From Chaenocephalus aceratus (taxonomy: Eukaryota > Chordata > Actinopteri > Perciformes > Channichthyidae), in NCBI GenBank assembly GCA_023974075.1, contig CM043785.1, positions 27,062,025 to 27,126,024 on the forward strand: DNA of 64,000 nucleotides. Direction: 5' to 3'. Under the pieces are notes generated by a model, which worked only from the letters and a program-made list of their open reading frames with translations, made no database searches and was not told the origin of the DNA. A program made the translations under genes and the position numbers. Position 1 is the first letter of the stretch; each line of letters starts with the position of its first letter. This document shows positions 12,061 through 24,421 of the stretch, one piece after another.

Positions 12061-13543
12061 GATTTTAGAGATCACAAAAGAAATACTCCAAAAAATCCCC
12101 AGTGTCTTCCAGGAAAATACCTCCTTCCTTCTTTTTGTTACTTCAGTTTTACTCAATGGTCTTGTGTGAGTGTATACACCTCTGCAAGAGATACACTGAG
12201 TGTGTAGACTCTAGATGGTTGGACAGCACATTTGGCCCAGGCAGGGAGGGTTATGTTAGCAGGTGACTCTGAAAGGAGGGAGGGTGAAAAAACGAACATC
12301 GCCATGTTAAATATTGCCACCCTGAGGTGTCTCCGTACCGCCAGGTGTCTCTATGGGAGTTGGGGGCAGAAAAGTAGCACTAAAGTGTCAAATGATTTTG
12401 AGACCCTTACAAGGGCTGTGGTGAAACTTGGGCGGCATGTCACACACAGATTGAACTCTGAGAGAGCAATTATAGGTGGGCTGTGACTTTGGGGGGTCAG
12501 TGATGCTACCATTAGGGCTTGACATAGAGCTAGACAGTGTAGATCTGTGTGTAGCATACATATACCGTAAATTATAATAATATCACACTGAAAGAAATGA
12601 ATATTCTCTTGAGAAAGTGTTTCACGCAGAGTAAGTGAAATGGCTTTCCTTTTGTGTGTGTCAAAAGTGCTTTTATTTATCACTTTAAAGTATATGGCCT
12701 TTTTGTCTTCTATACAACACTATAATATACTGTTTTGTTATGTCACTAGTATTGTGCACAAGGCAAAGATTACTATGGCATGGTGATGCCTCATTGTTTC
12801 TAACTGTAAGGTAGACCTGCATGTCTATAATGTAATGTAATACGGGGAGTGTTTATGTGATATGGATGTCTGTGTGTGCCTGATTAGTCTCACAATAGCA
12901 TGGTAAGTGTCGAAATACAATAATGATAGTGGTTGTTACATTAATTGGAATTTATCTATAAATGTCTCTGTTTTTTTACAAAGGCATTGACAAGTGTTTT
13001 CTAAACAACACCACAAATGAAAATATATATGTAGGAGATTATTTATATTAATATACGGGTGGCATCATTGACATATCCCCCAGCTTAAAATGCACTTACA
13101 CTTCTTAAGTGTTTGTTTGGTCATACTGTGGATCTCTGTCTATTACATTGGTCCAGACTGAAGTATTTCAACAAATAGGATCTATTTACATAAAATTGAT
13201 TAAAAAAAATAATCCCAGAAAATTAATCCTAAAATGTTGGTGACTTTTCCTCCATTGTCAACATCAGATTGACATATGTGGCTTTGAGTGAAATATCTCA
13301 ACTACAGTGATATAGTTACCCACTTTGGACTGCACTAAACTAAGTTAATAAACATTATAAACATTAAAGCTACCAAACTTCACCAGGTTAGCTCTGTCAT
13401 TGTAAGCATGCTGACGTAACATTTAGCTAAAAATAACACTGTGCCTTAAAGAGCCACTAGTAAGGTCGTTCAGACTTGATCAGTGTCAATTGAGAAAACT
13501 GTTTTTGAAATCACTAGTTGAAGCCACAGACTGTATGATAATA
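12061..13543. other. intergenic DNA upstream of the acidic gene
   Basis: Should contain the promoter of the minus-strand gene starting at 12060. I see no clear TATA box, exon or repeat border. A region rich in short open frames at 12232-12486 has no coding signature. Confidence 0.4.
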
Positions 13544-14994
13544 GGGGAGAGTGGGGTAAGATGAGCCAATTGTTACTGTACTCATGGCAAGGAAACATTT
13601 GATAGAAGTCAAATGACAACAACTGTTGTTTCATGATGTCTTCTGTCAATGAAAATGAAAATAATGCATCTCTCACAAAGGACCATTAAAATAAGACCAA
13701 TCTCAGGGCTACATTGATCCAAGTCAAGGGGTAACTTGAGCCATCTGGGGTTAAAATGACCAATTGACTTTTCAAGTTTAAACCTGAGCATAAGTCAAAT
13801 ATATATATATATATATATATCATCCTTTTTCTGACACTCCCTTCTTTGGAGTCTGCACTGTAGTGACACCTGTTGTGTCAGCATTATAAATCATGTTTGG
13901 AGGGAATGCATACCTGTAAAACCAGAATGAAGGAGCCAAATCAGAATCAGAATGAACTAACAGCCCTTCAAAGATATTCTTGTAAATGTAGCTGGAAAAA
14001 CCTGTACCAGTCTGTTGTAAATGTACTTTAATGATTTATATAGGCTAGTCATTGATAATTACTCAATCTCCTCAGTCTTTCTCTGGGACTTTCTTGGCAT
14101 AATTGCTTTTCTACAATGTTTAAAAATATCACTCGTCACCGGCTTGGTCTTCAATATCAGGATACATGTATTTTTTATCCTTGCAAGAATGGAAGTAGTC
14201 ATCACATGGGACAAATAGTTCCCAGAGTAGAATCCTTGATATGCTTATACAAGAGAGGGTTTTACAGTCAACAAGATGGAAGAATACTGGTTCAAAGCAG
14301 TATTCTGACATTAGTTAAGATTAGCTAAGGCCTACAATCATATGCCTATCTCTCTAGGGGCATCATGCCAATCTTAGGAACTAGCTATCATAACTTCAAC
14401 ACAGTGTCTCATGAGCGTCATCCATGTAGTCATACATCCGGTTACGTACAAAGCTACGTAGGGCCTCTGTTATCATGTGCTACTCTGATATAGAAGGAAC
14501 ATTCAGTATTATCCCAACAAAAACATAAAAAACTAATCAGTTGTGTAAAACTACATTGAAATACCATTGTATACTACAGAGACCTATCTTAACTTCAGTG
14601 CCTCATGGGGGGTTAAGTTGAACCACTGGCTCAATTGACCCCAAAGCATCTGGCTCATTGCCCCACAGCCACTTTCTTGTAAAAACGAGTCTAGTTTAGT
14701 CATTCATGTTAATCTTTAGCTAAGTTATTCTCATGGTTTTACACCTTGCTAAATAACCAACATGTATGATACATATTTTTAGACCTGGATACATTTGCTT
14801 TGAGATAATAGTAATCATACCTGACAATGCACTTTGACTGCAAAACATGGTTTATTGTGAAAAAAAACATATTTACCACAGCCACAAACTGTAGAAATGA
14901 TGGGTGTGATGGGTCACATGACAAAAACATGTGCACAGTTGCCTAGATAAAGGGGGTGGGTCAACGTTCCCAGTGGCTCATCTTTACTCTCCCC
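13544..14994. mobile_element. TA-flanked DNA transposon, non-autonomous, 1.45 kb
   Basis: Left end GGGGAGAGTGGGGTAAGATG, right end (reverse) GGGGAGAGTAAAGATGAGCC, both next to TA (13542-13543 and 14995-14996). The pairing continues to GAGCCA. TGGCTCA/TTGAGCC words recur inside (for example 13737, 14621, 14650, 14973), like subterminal motifs. No transposase frame. An (AT)n run lies at 13799-13820. Family uncertain; TA target fits Tc1/mariner-like insertion. Confidence 0.75.
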
Positions 14995-14996
14995 TA

Positions 14997-16076
14997 AGTC
15001 AAAATGTGATGACTTTTGATCCATCCATCTTTACATTTAAAGCTAATTAATTATTGCCAATCTAAATGTTCTCTACCATCAACTGTGTATATCACAATTT
15101 AATCTTGACATAAATTCAGCTATCTGTTCATTGATAGCTGGGTCAGTGGGAATGTGTTTAAGGTATTAAATGATTGTAAAATCAAATATGTGAAATTCTC
15201 CTAATTTCCCTCCAAGTCAAAATATCAAGTATGTCCCATTATATTCATTATACTGTTTGCCCTCCACTGCCCCCTCCACTTTATGAAAACATATTATGGC
15301 TTTCAGATACAATTTCCCTGAATAATGCCCAATAATAGTCGCCGCTCTTGGAATCTTTAATGTAACTTCTCTTTCAATGAAATCAGCTGATCCTGACCAA
15401 AGTATCCATTGACTCTCATGCCAAAAGACCAGCGTGACAAAACTATAAACATGTGTCATCAAACCATTGAATTTCACAGACCCACCAGCTTATTATCTCG
15501 CTGGCCCCTCAGCATGAACACTGACAGTTTGCTCCAAGCTATAAAACTAACTACAGAAATAATAGAGTCTTTTTAGCTGTCATTGTTGGTACAAGAACAT
15601 GTCAGTTTTATTCTCTGTGGTCTTTGTGTTGCTTATGAAGCAGCGGGGGGTGTTTCACTGTGATCTCAGCTTCAATTAGATTTATTTGACAATTCAGTGC
15701 CAAATATGCACTTCTGCATTTCAAGAGTCTCTGTTCTCTGTCACAAAACAAACCATAGATAGAAACTCAGTCTTGTGGGCTTCAGAGGAACAACAAAACA
15801 TTTTTGAATTGTTTTCTTCTTGCTTACTTTGTAGCATTCTTTGGAGATCTTAACTTTATATTTTCTGATCTCTCTTTCTTTCTCTAACCTCGTTTTCTTG
15901 CTTGCTTTCTCTCATTCGTGACTGCAGGAGATTTGGTCTGAAAGGTTAATACAGTCACATGAGCTTCACATTGTGCTTTGTGCTACCAGGCAGTAGCACT
16001 TCTTACTTAGCTTGTGACTGGGCTGGAAAGGGGGATTATTACACTGATGCATACTGTATATTGGCTAGATAGCTAG
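14997..16076. other. intergenic DNA, nothing recognised
   Basis: No exon, RNA gene or repeat boundary that I can support. Confidence 0.4.
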
Positions 16077-16079
16077 ATA

Positions 16080-16135
<56 letters not shown>

Positions 16136-16215
16136 TACATACATACATACATACATACCTACATACATACATACCTACCTACATACATACATACATACAT
16201 ACATACATACACACA

Positions 16216-16259
<44 letters not shown>

Positions 16260-16290
16260 TACATACATACATACATACACACACACACAT

Positions 16291-16355
<65 letters not shown>
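16077..16355. repeat. compound (CA)n/(CATA)n microsatellite, about 280 bp
   Basis: Alternating blocks of CA and CATA/CCTA repeats. The Val-Cys/Tyr-Val-Cys frames across it are artefacts. Confidence 0.97.
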
Positions 16356-16359
<4 letters not shown>

Positions 16360-16518
16360 TCCCCAGGAACTCTTAATATACATGTTATATAATATTGGAA
16401 ACTAAAGAGCACAGTGCAAGGTTTCTGGATTTTGTTAGAAGAGGTAGAAACAATTTAAAAGTTAAATCACATACTTTTGCATTGAAATAATAAGTAGTCA
16501 TGAACACAACTCTCTCTC

Positions 16519-16600
16519 CCTAAATTCAAATTCAATTCAATTCAAAAGCTTTATTGTCATTGTACATATATACAACGAGATTCATGGTTGCTGCTAAAGT
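16519..16600 (-). repeat. LINE 3'-end fragment
   Basis: Starts with repeated AATTC followed by AGCTTTATTGTCATTGTACA, the reverse complement of a common teleost non-LTR retrotransposon tail. Short, non-coding remnant. Confidence 0.5.
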
Positions 16601-16676
16601 AATGGCTTCTCCTAAAGCACCTAAGTGGTGGGGTCATAGGTTAATTAATAAATGAAAATGAGGATTGTGACATTAA

Positions 16677-19600
16677 GGCCCCGCCCACACAGAGACGATA
16701 TCAGTTGAATCCGCTAACGTTCTCTATCGTATAGACCAGGGGTCGGCAACAGGCGGACCGCGGTCCGGATCCGGACCCAGACGCCGACCTATACGGACCC
16801 GGAGCTATAATCAATACATTAATAGGGGATTTTTCGGCTCCTCCCGCTTTTTTAACGCTGATTTGGGTGACTTGTGTAATTCGTGGAGAACCGAAGAGTT
16901 TTCGTTTTGGGGGTGGGGGGGGGGGAGTCCGTCCGTCAGTCTGACTGACGGACAACTTCTCACTTCAAAAAAGAAGAAGAAATCTAGACCGCAAACATAA
17001 TTAAACAAGCGAGTACCTGTTTTTCCTGGCCAAGGACAGGTTCCTTGAACACAACACGAGCGTAACGTGTCTTCACGTGGTATATGTCTCGTCTGAAAGG
17101 AGTGCTGACAGAGAGCACCGGAACGCCGCTCCAGCCCTTAAAATATTGCAATACCCATAAGGAGCCGTACACATGCCGCAGTGTTTGCGTGGCTGTGTCT
17201 TTAGTTGTAAGCACAGTGGCAATCTGTTGTTATTAGCATCTGGTTAGCTAGCTATGCTAACGAATTTAAAGCGCTTTTCTACAACCAGGTGGAAGAGAGC
17301 TCTCTCCTGAGAGGCTCAAATAACCTCAGCTCAGTGAGGTTAAGGCACACCTTGATATGATCAATATAGTTATTAATGAGACTAAATGAAAAACAGCTAT
17401 AAAATACTATATGACAGTAACAAAAGTTGTTAAAAATAACAAGAATAGAGTTTAAAATGGGGGTGATTTGTAAAATATCCAAAAAGAAAAATATGCTTAC
17501 AGTTCTGTTTCATATGGGTGTTGAGAGATGTATCCATAGATCTCTTAATTTTGCTCTCAAAGTGTACCAGATTGATGCTTTTAACTTCAATATTTAAAAT
17601 ATATATATATATATTCCCGGGGGAGCATGCCCCCAGACCCCCCTAGAGGAGGTTAGGTCCCCCCCCCACTTAAATCATGTTCACATGGATAGGATACTAA
17701 ATACATTTGCACACATCTTGTGTCCATATATTTCTGTTTTGGTGGTCATGCCACACTGTGCACATGCATGCATACGTGAGTCATGGTGAGATATCTGGAT
17801 TAAGAGGTTGCTTTTTCTTTGCACAGCATGAAAGAAAGGCCAAATGAATGGGCTGTGATTTTAGTTTTTTTAAGCAGAGGTTGAGTTCAATAATTTGTAC
17901 GACCCTCGGAGGATGTTGTAAAAATTGAAAGGAAAAAGGTTCCACACCCCTGCTGTAAATAATAATAAAAACCCATGATTTTTAACTTAACATCTCTGTC
18001 TCCTATTGATCTGAGTATATTATAAAGAATAGCCAGTTAATTGAAGCATTATAGCGCAGGCCTTTGTCAGATGGTATATTACGCTGTTTTTTTTCTGCTT
18101 CGAATAGTTCTCTCTTTTTTCACCTACCTGTGTTTGCATCACTGTAACCAATGAGCACCTGCATGTGTATGAGAATGGCCCTGACTCCATTTCAGCCCAG
18201 ATTTACAAACTCCTGGCAGGACAAGCTCGAGCTCAATTCTTACACTGAATTTAAAAAAAGTGAGTGAGGGACTGCAATATAAGAGGGAAAGAAAGAGAAA
18301 CTTTGAAACTGTTAAATTGTTATGATGTGTAAAGACTGATATTGTTCTATAATCGTCTGAAACTGTTAAGTCATGATGTGAAACGGTTAACAAAGAAAAA
18401 GGGACTCTCAAGCTGCTGCTACACTTTATTTTATTTATCTAAAATGAAGCACTTTTAAGATGCACATATTTTCAAAAGCTATTTTATTTATTTTCTCTAT
18501 TTTATTTGTAAATGCAGCCCGAGAGGAACATTACACATATCCACAGTATTTACTGTATAGTTCAATGTTAATTGACAATACATATTGTTGTTTATGAATT
18601 GCACTTTATTTGATTGGCAGTCAGTTGTTGATTACATGCAGACGTTGATAAAGCTACAGGTCACTTCAATATATATCACACTAATTCATGAAGCAAGTTA
18701 GACATTTTGATGTTCCGGACCTTTGCAGGGGGAGATTTTCTCTAACTGGACCTCGTTGAATTTTAGTTGAAGACCCCTGGTATAGACGGTTCGTCCACAC
18801 GAGGCCGAAACGGAAACACGGATTCGGAGCCCGAATCCGATACCCTTTTGATAACGGCTCCCAAGGTGGGTAGGTCTGGGGACGAAACGCTCTGGGGGGC
18901 GAAACGGCTCTGTGTGTACGCCCTATACCAGTGTTCTCTTTACGTTAGTGATGGGAATTCCGGCTCTTTTTAGTGAGTCATGTTACCACAGTTTACCACG
19001 GAGCCTCAGTTTCACCGCTGCGAGGCTACGGCACTCGCAGTTCACACGCGTGCTCCACTAGCACCCCCCCGCTCATCGCGTCCAAATCGCGCACGTTCCG
19101 TGTTGTCCTGTGGCAGGCACCGCCGATGTCGGGGAAACGATCTTCAATACTTCAAAAATAATCCCACCAGACTCCTTTGCCCCTCCAACAGAGGGATCTC
19201 TCGATCTTCTCTCGAATTATTAATTTGTTTGGACGCCCTCGGCTCGAGTTCAGGGTGTTCCGAGCTGAATAAGGGCGTCAAATGACAGCAAGACTTCCTC
19301 CTGGCGGAAACGCTGCTCTATAAAATACTTTTCTTGAAACGATGACGCCATAGCCTCCCCACCTCTCCTGCTCACCCCGCCCGCGTCATTGCTGATGTGT
19401 TTCGCCAACAACAATGGCGGATCACAGGGTTGTGTTCGTGCTCCAGACGCTACTGACCATCCTCCTCTACCACAACCATCAGCAACAAGTGTACGTGGAG
19501 AACCACATGAACTACATGTTGCTAAATCCACCGCGGAGAATAAACAGAAGGGCAACCAGGCAACCATGGCAACCATGCTCGGGGGGTCTTATTCGCTGCT

Positions 19601-19795
19601 TTTGGTGTATTTTGTGGCGGAAGTACAGCACCACTTACAGGCCCGGCATATGTACTACAGCTTCCAGCGGGTCGAGCGTTTTCGTGTGGACGGACACGTT
19701 TCTTGAGCCGTTTCCGTGTGGACGGAAGACTTTTTTGAAAATGTCAACGGTTCGTTTTAGTTTTCGTCTCCGTTTCATCTCCGTGTGGACGGGGC
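16677..19795. mobile_element. GGCCCCG-ended DNA transposon, interrupted by a hAT
   Basis: Left end GGCCCCGCCCACACAGAGAC; right end (reverse) GCCCCGTCCACACGGAGATG, followed by repeats of GTGTGGACGG. Without the hAT at 16737-18779 it is about 1.07 kb. A frame at 19414-19818 opens with MADHRVVFVLQTLL but runs into the terminal repeat, so I do not call it a gene. The target duplication is unclear (TAA against AAA), so PIF/Harbinger is only a guess. Confidence 0.65.
16737..18779. mobile_element. hAT element, 2.04 kb, nested
   Basis: Left end CAGGGGTCGGCAAC, right end AGACCCCTG, flanked by the exact 8-bp duplication GTATAGAC (16729-16736 and 18780-18787). No intact transposase. Contains a perfect 11-bp-arm palindrome at 16931-16953 and an (AT)n run near 17600. 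Inserted into the GGCCCCG element. Confidence 0.9.
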
Positions 19796-20452
19796 AAAAC
19801 TGGTGCATGGTTATGTAGCTTCTGAACCTGGTCTATGTTTAGTGCTGGGAGGAGCAGCTCCTGTGTATTGCTGTGAGGCCATAAGAGTGGCTGTCTGTAT
19901 TTCACATGTCAATGTTGGAATTTCAGATGTGCTCTCCATGAAAACGGGGCAGTGGAGGGGAGTATCCAACCTCAACCCTAGCCTGGTCCACTGTCCAAAC
20001 TGACCAACTTTAACAACTGAAAAACTTGGCATATTGTCACTTCAGTAAAGTGTTAAACTTGAAACTTGATTTGAGGAATAATGGACAGGAAATTAGATAA
20101 AATTAAAGTCAAACAACATTGATTTAAAAATGTAAAAATACTAATGTTTAGGGTATGTCTTCTTTTGCATTGCTGTAAGCTGATTCAAGACCAAAGAATG
20201 TTGTGTATTTCCAAGATGATTTGTTACCTAAAAAAAACGTTGTTTCATGATGATGTCAAAGTTTGTGGATGTTAATACTGAAAGGATTCTGCATTTCAAG
20301 ATACTGTATAGAGTTCCAATCACACTTGAGCTATTTTCTATGCAAGCAAACTAACAGCATCAACAGAGAAAATGTACAGGTAAAGACATGCCAATGTGCA
20401 CCATCTACTGGCAAGGAAAGTAATCCCTTCTACCATATTGTATCACCTGTGG
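19796..20452. other. intergenic DNA between transposons
   Basis: No gene or repeat border recognised. Confidence 0.4.
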
Positions 20453-20648
20453 GTAATGATCAGAGGTGGGGACTCGAGTCACATGACTTGTCTCGAGTCG
20501 GACTCGAGTCGCATATTTTTGGACTTGAGACTTGCTTGACTAACATTGATAAAAGACTTGACTTGGACTTGGTATTCATGACTTGAGACTTGACTTAAGC
20601 TTGAGACAGATGACTTGAAAGGACTTGACTTTTTAAAATTAAATATTT

Positions 20649-20721
20649 GAGCCGTTGCTTAGTAACAGGCTTGCCTTATAAGGGTTAGCCCAGGACACAA
20701 GGGGTTGGTCATTATGACGAA
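20649..20721 (+). repeat. 73-bp copy of DIRS tyrosine-recombinase coding sequence inside the hAT left end
   Basis: Matches 24727-24800 with one missing base (CC for CCC). The source segment, read on the minus strand, encodes RHNDQPLVSWANPYKG and KQRL of the DIRS recombinase. Flanks differ on both sides. Confidence 0.9.
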
Positions 20722-20756
20722 CCTGGCAGCCCACTAGACGGCAGGAGTGTCAGTTA

Positions 20757-21580
20757 CAACCTGATCTAATGCGTGACTCCACCACGACTCCTTAACACCG
20801 CATTGCGTGGTGGAGTCACGAACTTTGTTACATTTACGTGTCTGCACCACGCAAACAACCCCAATGTAAAGTGAATGAGGCTCTTTTGTCGTGGTGCACA
20901 CACGCATTTCTACAACGTCCTGCAGTGAGCTTTTATTCTATAAAACGTTTTTAAAATCTACTTTATAGCTTGTAGTAACTCACGGGAGGCTTCTTTTATT
21001 TTATTTGTATTCATAATAATTTTTATTTTTCGTCAGAATGTATTATGGTGCATTAGTTACGAATTTTTGTTCTCAAAAAACAGTGCATTGTGTGTAATAC
21101 AACTGTGATTTGTATTAAATGAGTTAGTTAGTTTAAGGAAGGCCAGAGCTTCAGCTGTGTCCAATAGATTGTTCCCTTTAGTTAACGTTTTTTAAAAGAA
21201 CATTATATTCCTATTTAATCATGTCCCCTTTATTGTATTACGGAGAGCAATGTGAGCGTCCATTCCCATTGGATAACGGAGGATTTTACACCCGGAAGTA
21301 AGTATTCCCCTTACTGTTGATTGATTTTACAGTGATATCTGCACTACTCATCAATTCAAAAACACCAGATTATCCTTGTTGATTACAAACAATTGATTGG
21401 TTTAAGTTGTGTACAATGCTTTTGTAATTTTCCCCTTCGATTCGGAGAAACAAATATGTGTTCAGTTTAGGATGGCCGAAGACACTACACTACCCAGAAT
21501 CCTCAGCTATCGTTTGGGACTACACCATGTGCTTTGCTTGACAAACTCAGTGATTTGTCCTCAAGCTCTGTGATTGGATG
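20757..21580 (+). repeat. left arm of long inverted repeat (uninterrupted)
   Basis: Pairs with 29661-29137 and then 24082-23821 in reverse. Close to its outer end it carries its own hairpin, CGTGACTCCACCACG against CGTGGTGGAGTCACG (about 20772-20819). Some indels separate the arms near 21505-21560. Confidence 0.9.
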
Positions 21581-21694
21581 TTGGAGTAGTGCGCAAAGTT
21601 TAAGCTGAGCGACAAACATCATTTTGAAATGGAATGAAACCCATCGTCGGCACACTATTCAAAACAGGAATCGAACGTCTCCTACCCCCCCCTT

Positions 21695-22850
21695 AGGTCA
21701 CAGGCTCCTCCAACAGTGCAACACAATAAAAAAAATAGTGCAAGTCAATACAAAAAGAAAAATAGTAAAATAGTAAGTGAAATAGTGCAATAAGAGTCTA
21801 TACAAGTGATTGGAATATGATATATTAGACAAATCATTTCTAAATAGCAGCCAGATTAATGTTATGGATGTTATTTCAAAGTTCAGGTGTTTAATAGTCT
21901 TATGGCCTGTGGGATGAAACTGTCTCTGAGTCTGGTGGTTTTAGTCCGGATGTAAGATAAGATAAAATAAGATAAGATGGCACTTTATTGATCTCAATTT
22001 GGGACATTGTTTTTGTTGCAGCAGCATAAAAGACAAGGCATTTTACAATAAAACAAAACCACAAATAAATAAGAATAGAAAGAAAAGAAAAGAAAATAGA
22101 AAATATACGTGTTGAAATAGAAAACATACATGTAGATATTATATATGCAAACATACATATTCAAAAATATATGACAATGGAATATGGAATATCAAATATT
22201 GAACAGATTATATATGTGTAAAATGTACAGCGAGGTTGTATTACAAGAGAAACTATGGAGCAGAGAGTTCTCTTCCAGCCAGAGGTGATTTATTGTACAG
22301 AGTTATTGCAGTGGGCAGGAATGTGTTCCTGTATCGGTCCTTGTCAGCAGTCTGTTGGAGAAGGAGCTCCGTTGACTGTCCAGCTGCAGGTGGAGAGGAT
22401 GGGTGGTTATCCATCATAGACAACAGCCTGTTCAGTGTCCTCCTCTCCACCACAGCTTCAAAGGGGTCCAGCTTGATGCCGATGACAGACCCAGCTTTCC
22501 TGATCAGTTTATTGATCCTGCTGGTGTCACCGGCTCTTATGTTGCCCATCCAGCAGACCGCAGCAAAGAAGAGTGCACTGGCCACAACAGACTAGAAGAT
22601 CTCCAGCATCTTGCTGCACAGGTGGAAGGATCTCAGCTTCCTCAGAAAATAGAGTCTGTTCATCCCCTTCTTGTACACAGCGTCAGTGTTGATCCTCCAG
22701 TTCAGCCCATAAGTGCACTCCCAGGTACTGTAGTCCTCCACAACAGCCACATCCTCTCCTAGAATGCGGCTGTTGTGCCAGATGGCAGCAGACAGAACAG
22801 TTTGTGGGTGATGGGGGTCTTTTATAATCCTGAGGGCTTTCTTTAAGGTT
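21695..22850 (-). mobile_element. LINE fragments, L2/CR1-like, 5'-truncated
   Basis: Minus-strand frame 22585-22253 encodes the region after the reverse transcriptase, with MLPI-type WMGNIRAGDTSRINKLIRK, AGSVIGIKLDPFE and ERRTLNRLLSMMDN. Sequence up to about 22760 continues it (YKKGMNRLYFLRKLRS). The 3' tail is an (ATCTT)n-like run at 21953-21976. A second, related 3' fragment at 21695-21950 shares GGTCACAGGCTCCTCCAAC with a copy at 51455. Lies in the spacer of the long-inverted-repeat element. Confidence 0.75.
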
Positions 22851-23099
22851 AACCTGGTATTTTTACTCCACTACATTTATTTTAGTTACTTTACAGATTC
22901 TGATTAATGATGTGAAATATAAACAACCCTTAAAGCAGACTTTAGTTACACCTGAGTAAAATGCAGGGAAGGTGATTGTCAAGTGCCAACAATCAGGAGA
23001 GATATTTGATTGGAGGACTGGCTTATCTAAAGCCAGTTGAGTAGCACTTGAAATGTTTTGGCTCTATGAAACCTGATGTACTTATATGATTCTGTTTTC

Positions 23100-23192
23100 T
23101 TCAAGCTTGTATTTTGTTGGTCGAACGCACTTATTGTAAGTCGCTTGGGATAAAAGCGTCAGCTAAATGCAATGTAATGTAATGTAATGATT
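23100..23192 (+). repeat. SINE 3' tail
   Basis: TAAGTCGCTTGGGATAAAAG followed by repeated TGTAA, the tail seen in SINE copies at 31095-31293 and 52353-52460. Confidence 0.6.
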
Positions 23193-23820
23193 GTTGGTGC
23201 TTGAGAAGACTAAATGTATCTGCAGATCCCTATAAAGTATATACATTACTCGTTATTCTCTACAAATAGTTAATTAAAAACTGTATATAATTGCTATTTT
23301 GGACATCCCTTTTCAAGATTTCAATATTACTCTAAACGTGTAATAACGTGCTTTAACCAGTAGGAGGTGCGGGTTAAAAAGCTGTCAAGTTTACAGTGTT
23401 AACAAAATAAAATATACTGCTGTTTCTGGTTTATTTACAACGGATATATTCTGTTATTGTTTTGATATTTGTAACACAAAAGCGATGGAAAAACCCCACA
23501 GCAACACAGAAAAGATGGTCTTAACATGACCCAGCGGTCTAGTAGTGAATAAAAAACAATAATATCAAAACTAATTATTACTACTAACTTTATTGTGAAA
23601 TTAAAACAGAACGGTAAGAGAATAGTTTCCGGTCTATTTTGAGGCCAGATCTCTGTAGATAAATAAAGAACTACGACAGATATGTAATATTTAATACAGC
23701 CAAACCATTTATTACGATGCATTCATGTGATGACTTTCAAAGAGTAAAGCAAGCACTGCTGAATAAAGTATGATTTATCTTTTACGAAACGTTTTTTTCA
23801 TATGGAATGCAGTTGGAGGT

Positions 23821-24082
23821 CAACCAATCACAGAGCTTGAGGCAACGCGGAACAATAGCTGAGGATTCTGGGTAGTGTAGTGTCTTCGGCCATCCTAAAC
23901 TGAACAAATATTTGTTTCTCCGAATCGAAGGGGGAAATTACAATAGCATTGTACACAACTTAAACCAATCAATGTTGTGTAATCAACAAGAATAATCTGG
24001 TGTTTTTGAGTTGATGAGTAGTGCAGATATCACTGTAAAATCAATCGACAGTAAAGAGAATACTTACTTCCGGGTGTAAAAT
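23821..24082 (-). repeat. right inverted-repeat arm, inner part
   Basis: Reverse complement of about 21281-21580. Together with 29137-29661 it makes the full right arm. Confidence 0.9.
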
Positions 24083-24421
24083 CTATAGGTTACTTACGTA
24101 ACCCCAGCCTAAGAGTAACATGAAGTGAGATGTCTCACTATGGAATGCGCCTCATCGCGGAGCAAACAGAAGCATCAATCTCATTACGCCAATCCTGATT
24201 GGCTGGTGATCTTGACGTCAACGTCAGGGAATCACCCCCTATAAGTAGCTTGCGTCATTCAAAATAAGCACCTCTTCTCGCTTCACCATAGCAAGAAGGG
24301 CCGTCTGGTGAGACATCTCACTTCATGTTACTCTGAACTGGGGTTACGTAAGTAACCTATAGTTCTCATTCATAACACTCCGTTCGATGTCTCACTATGG
24401 GAAATTGTAGCTCCCGTATTG

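Noticed and set aside
16159..16412. Two cysteine-rich frames
   Set aside because: Pure microsatellite translation.
19414..19818. 134-residue frame starting MADHRVVFVLQ
   Set aside because: Runs into the terminal repeats of a DNA transposon; no domain recognised, so not called as a gene.
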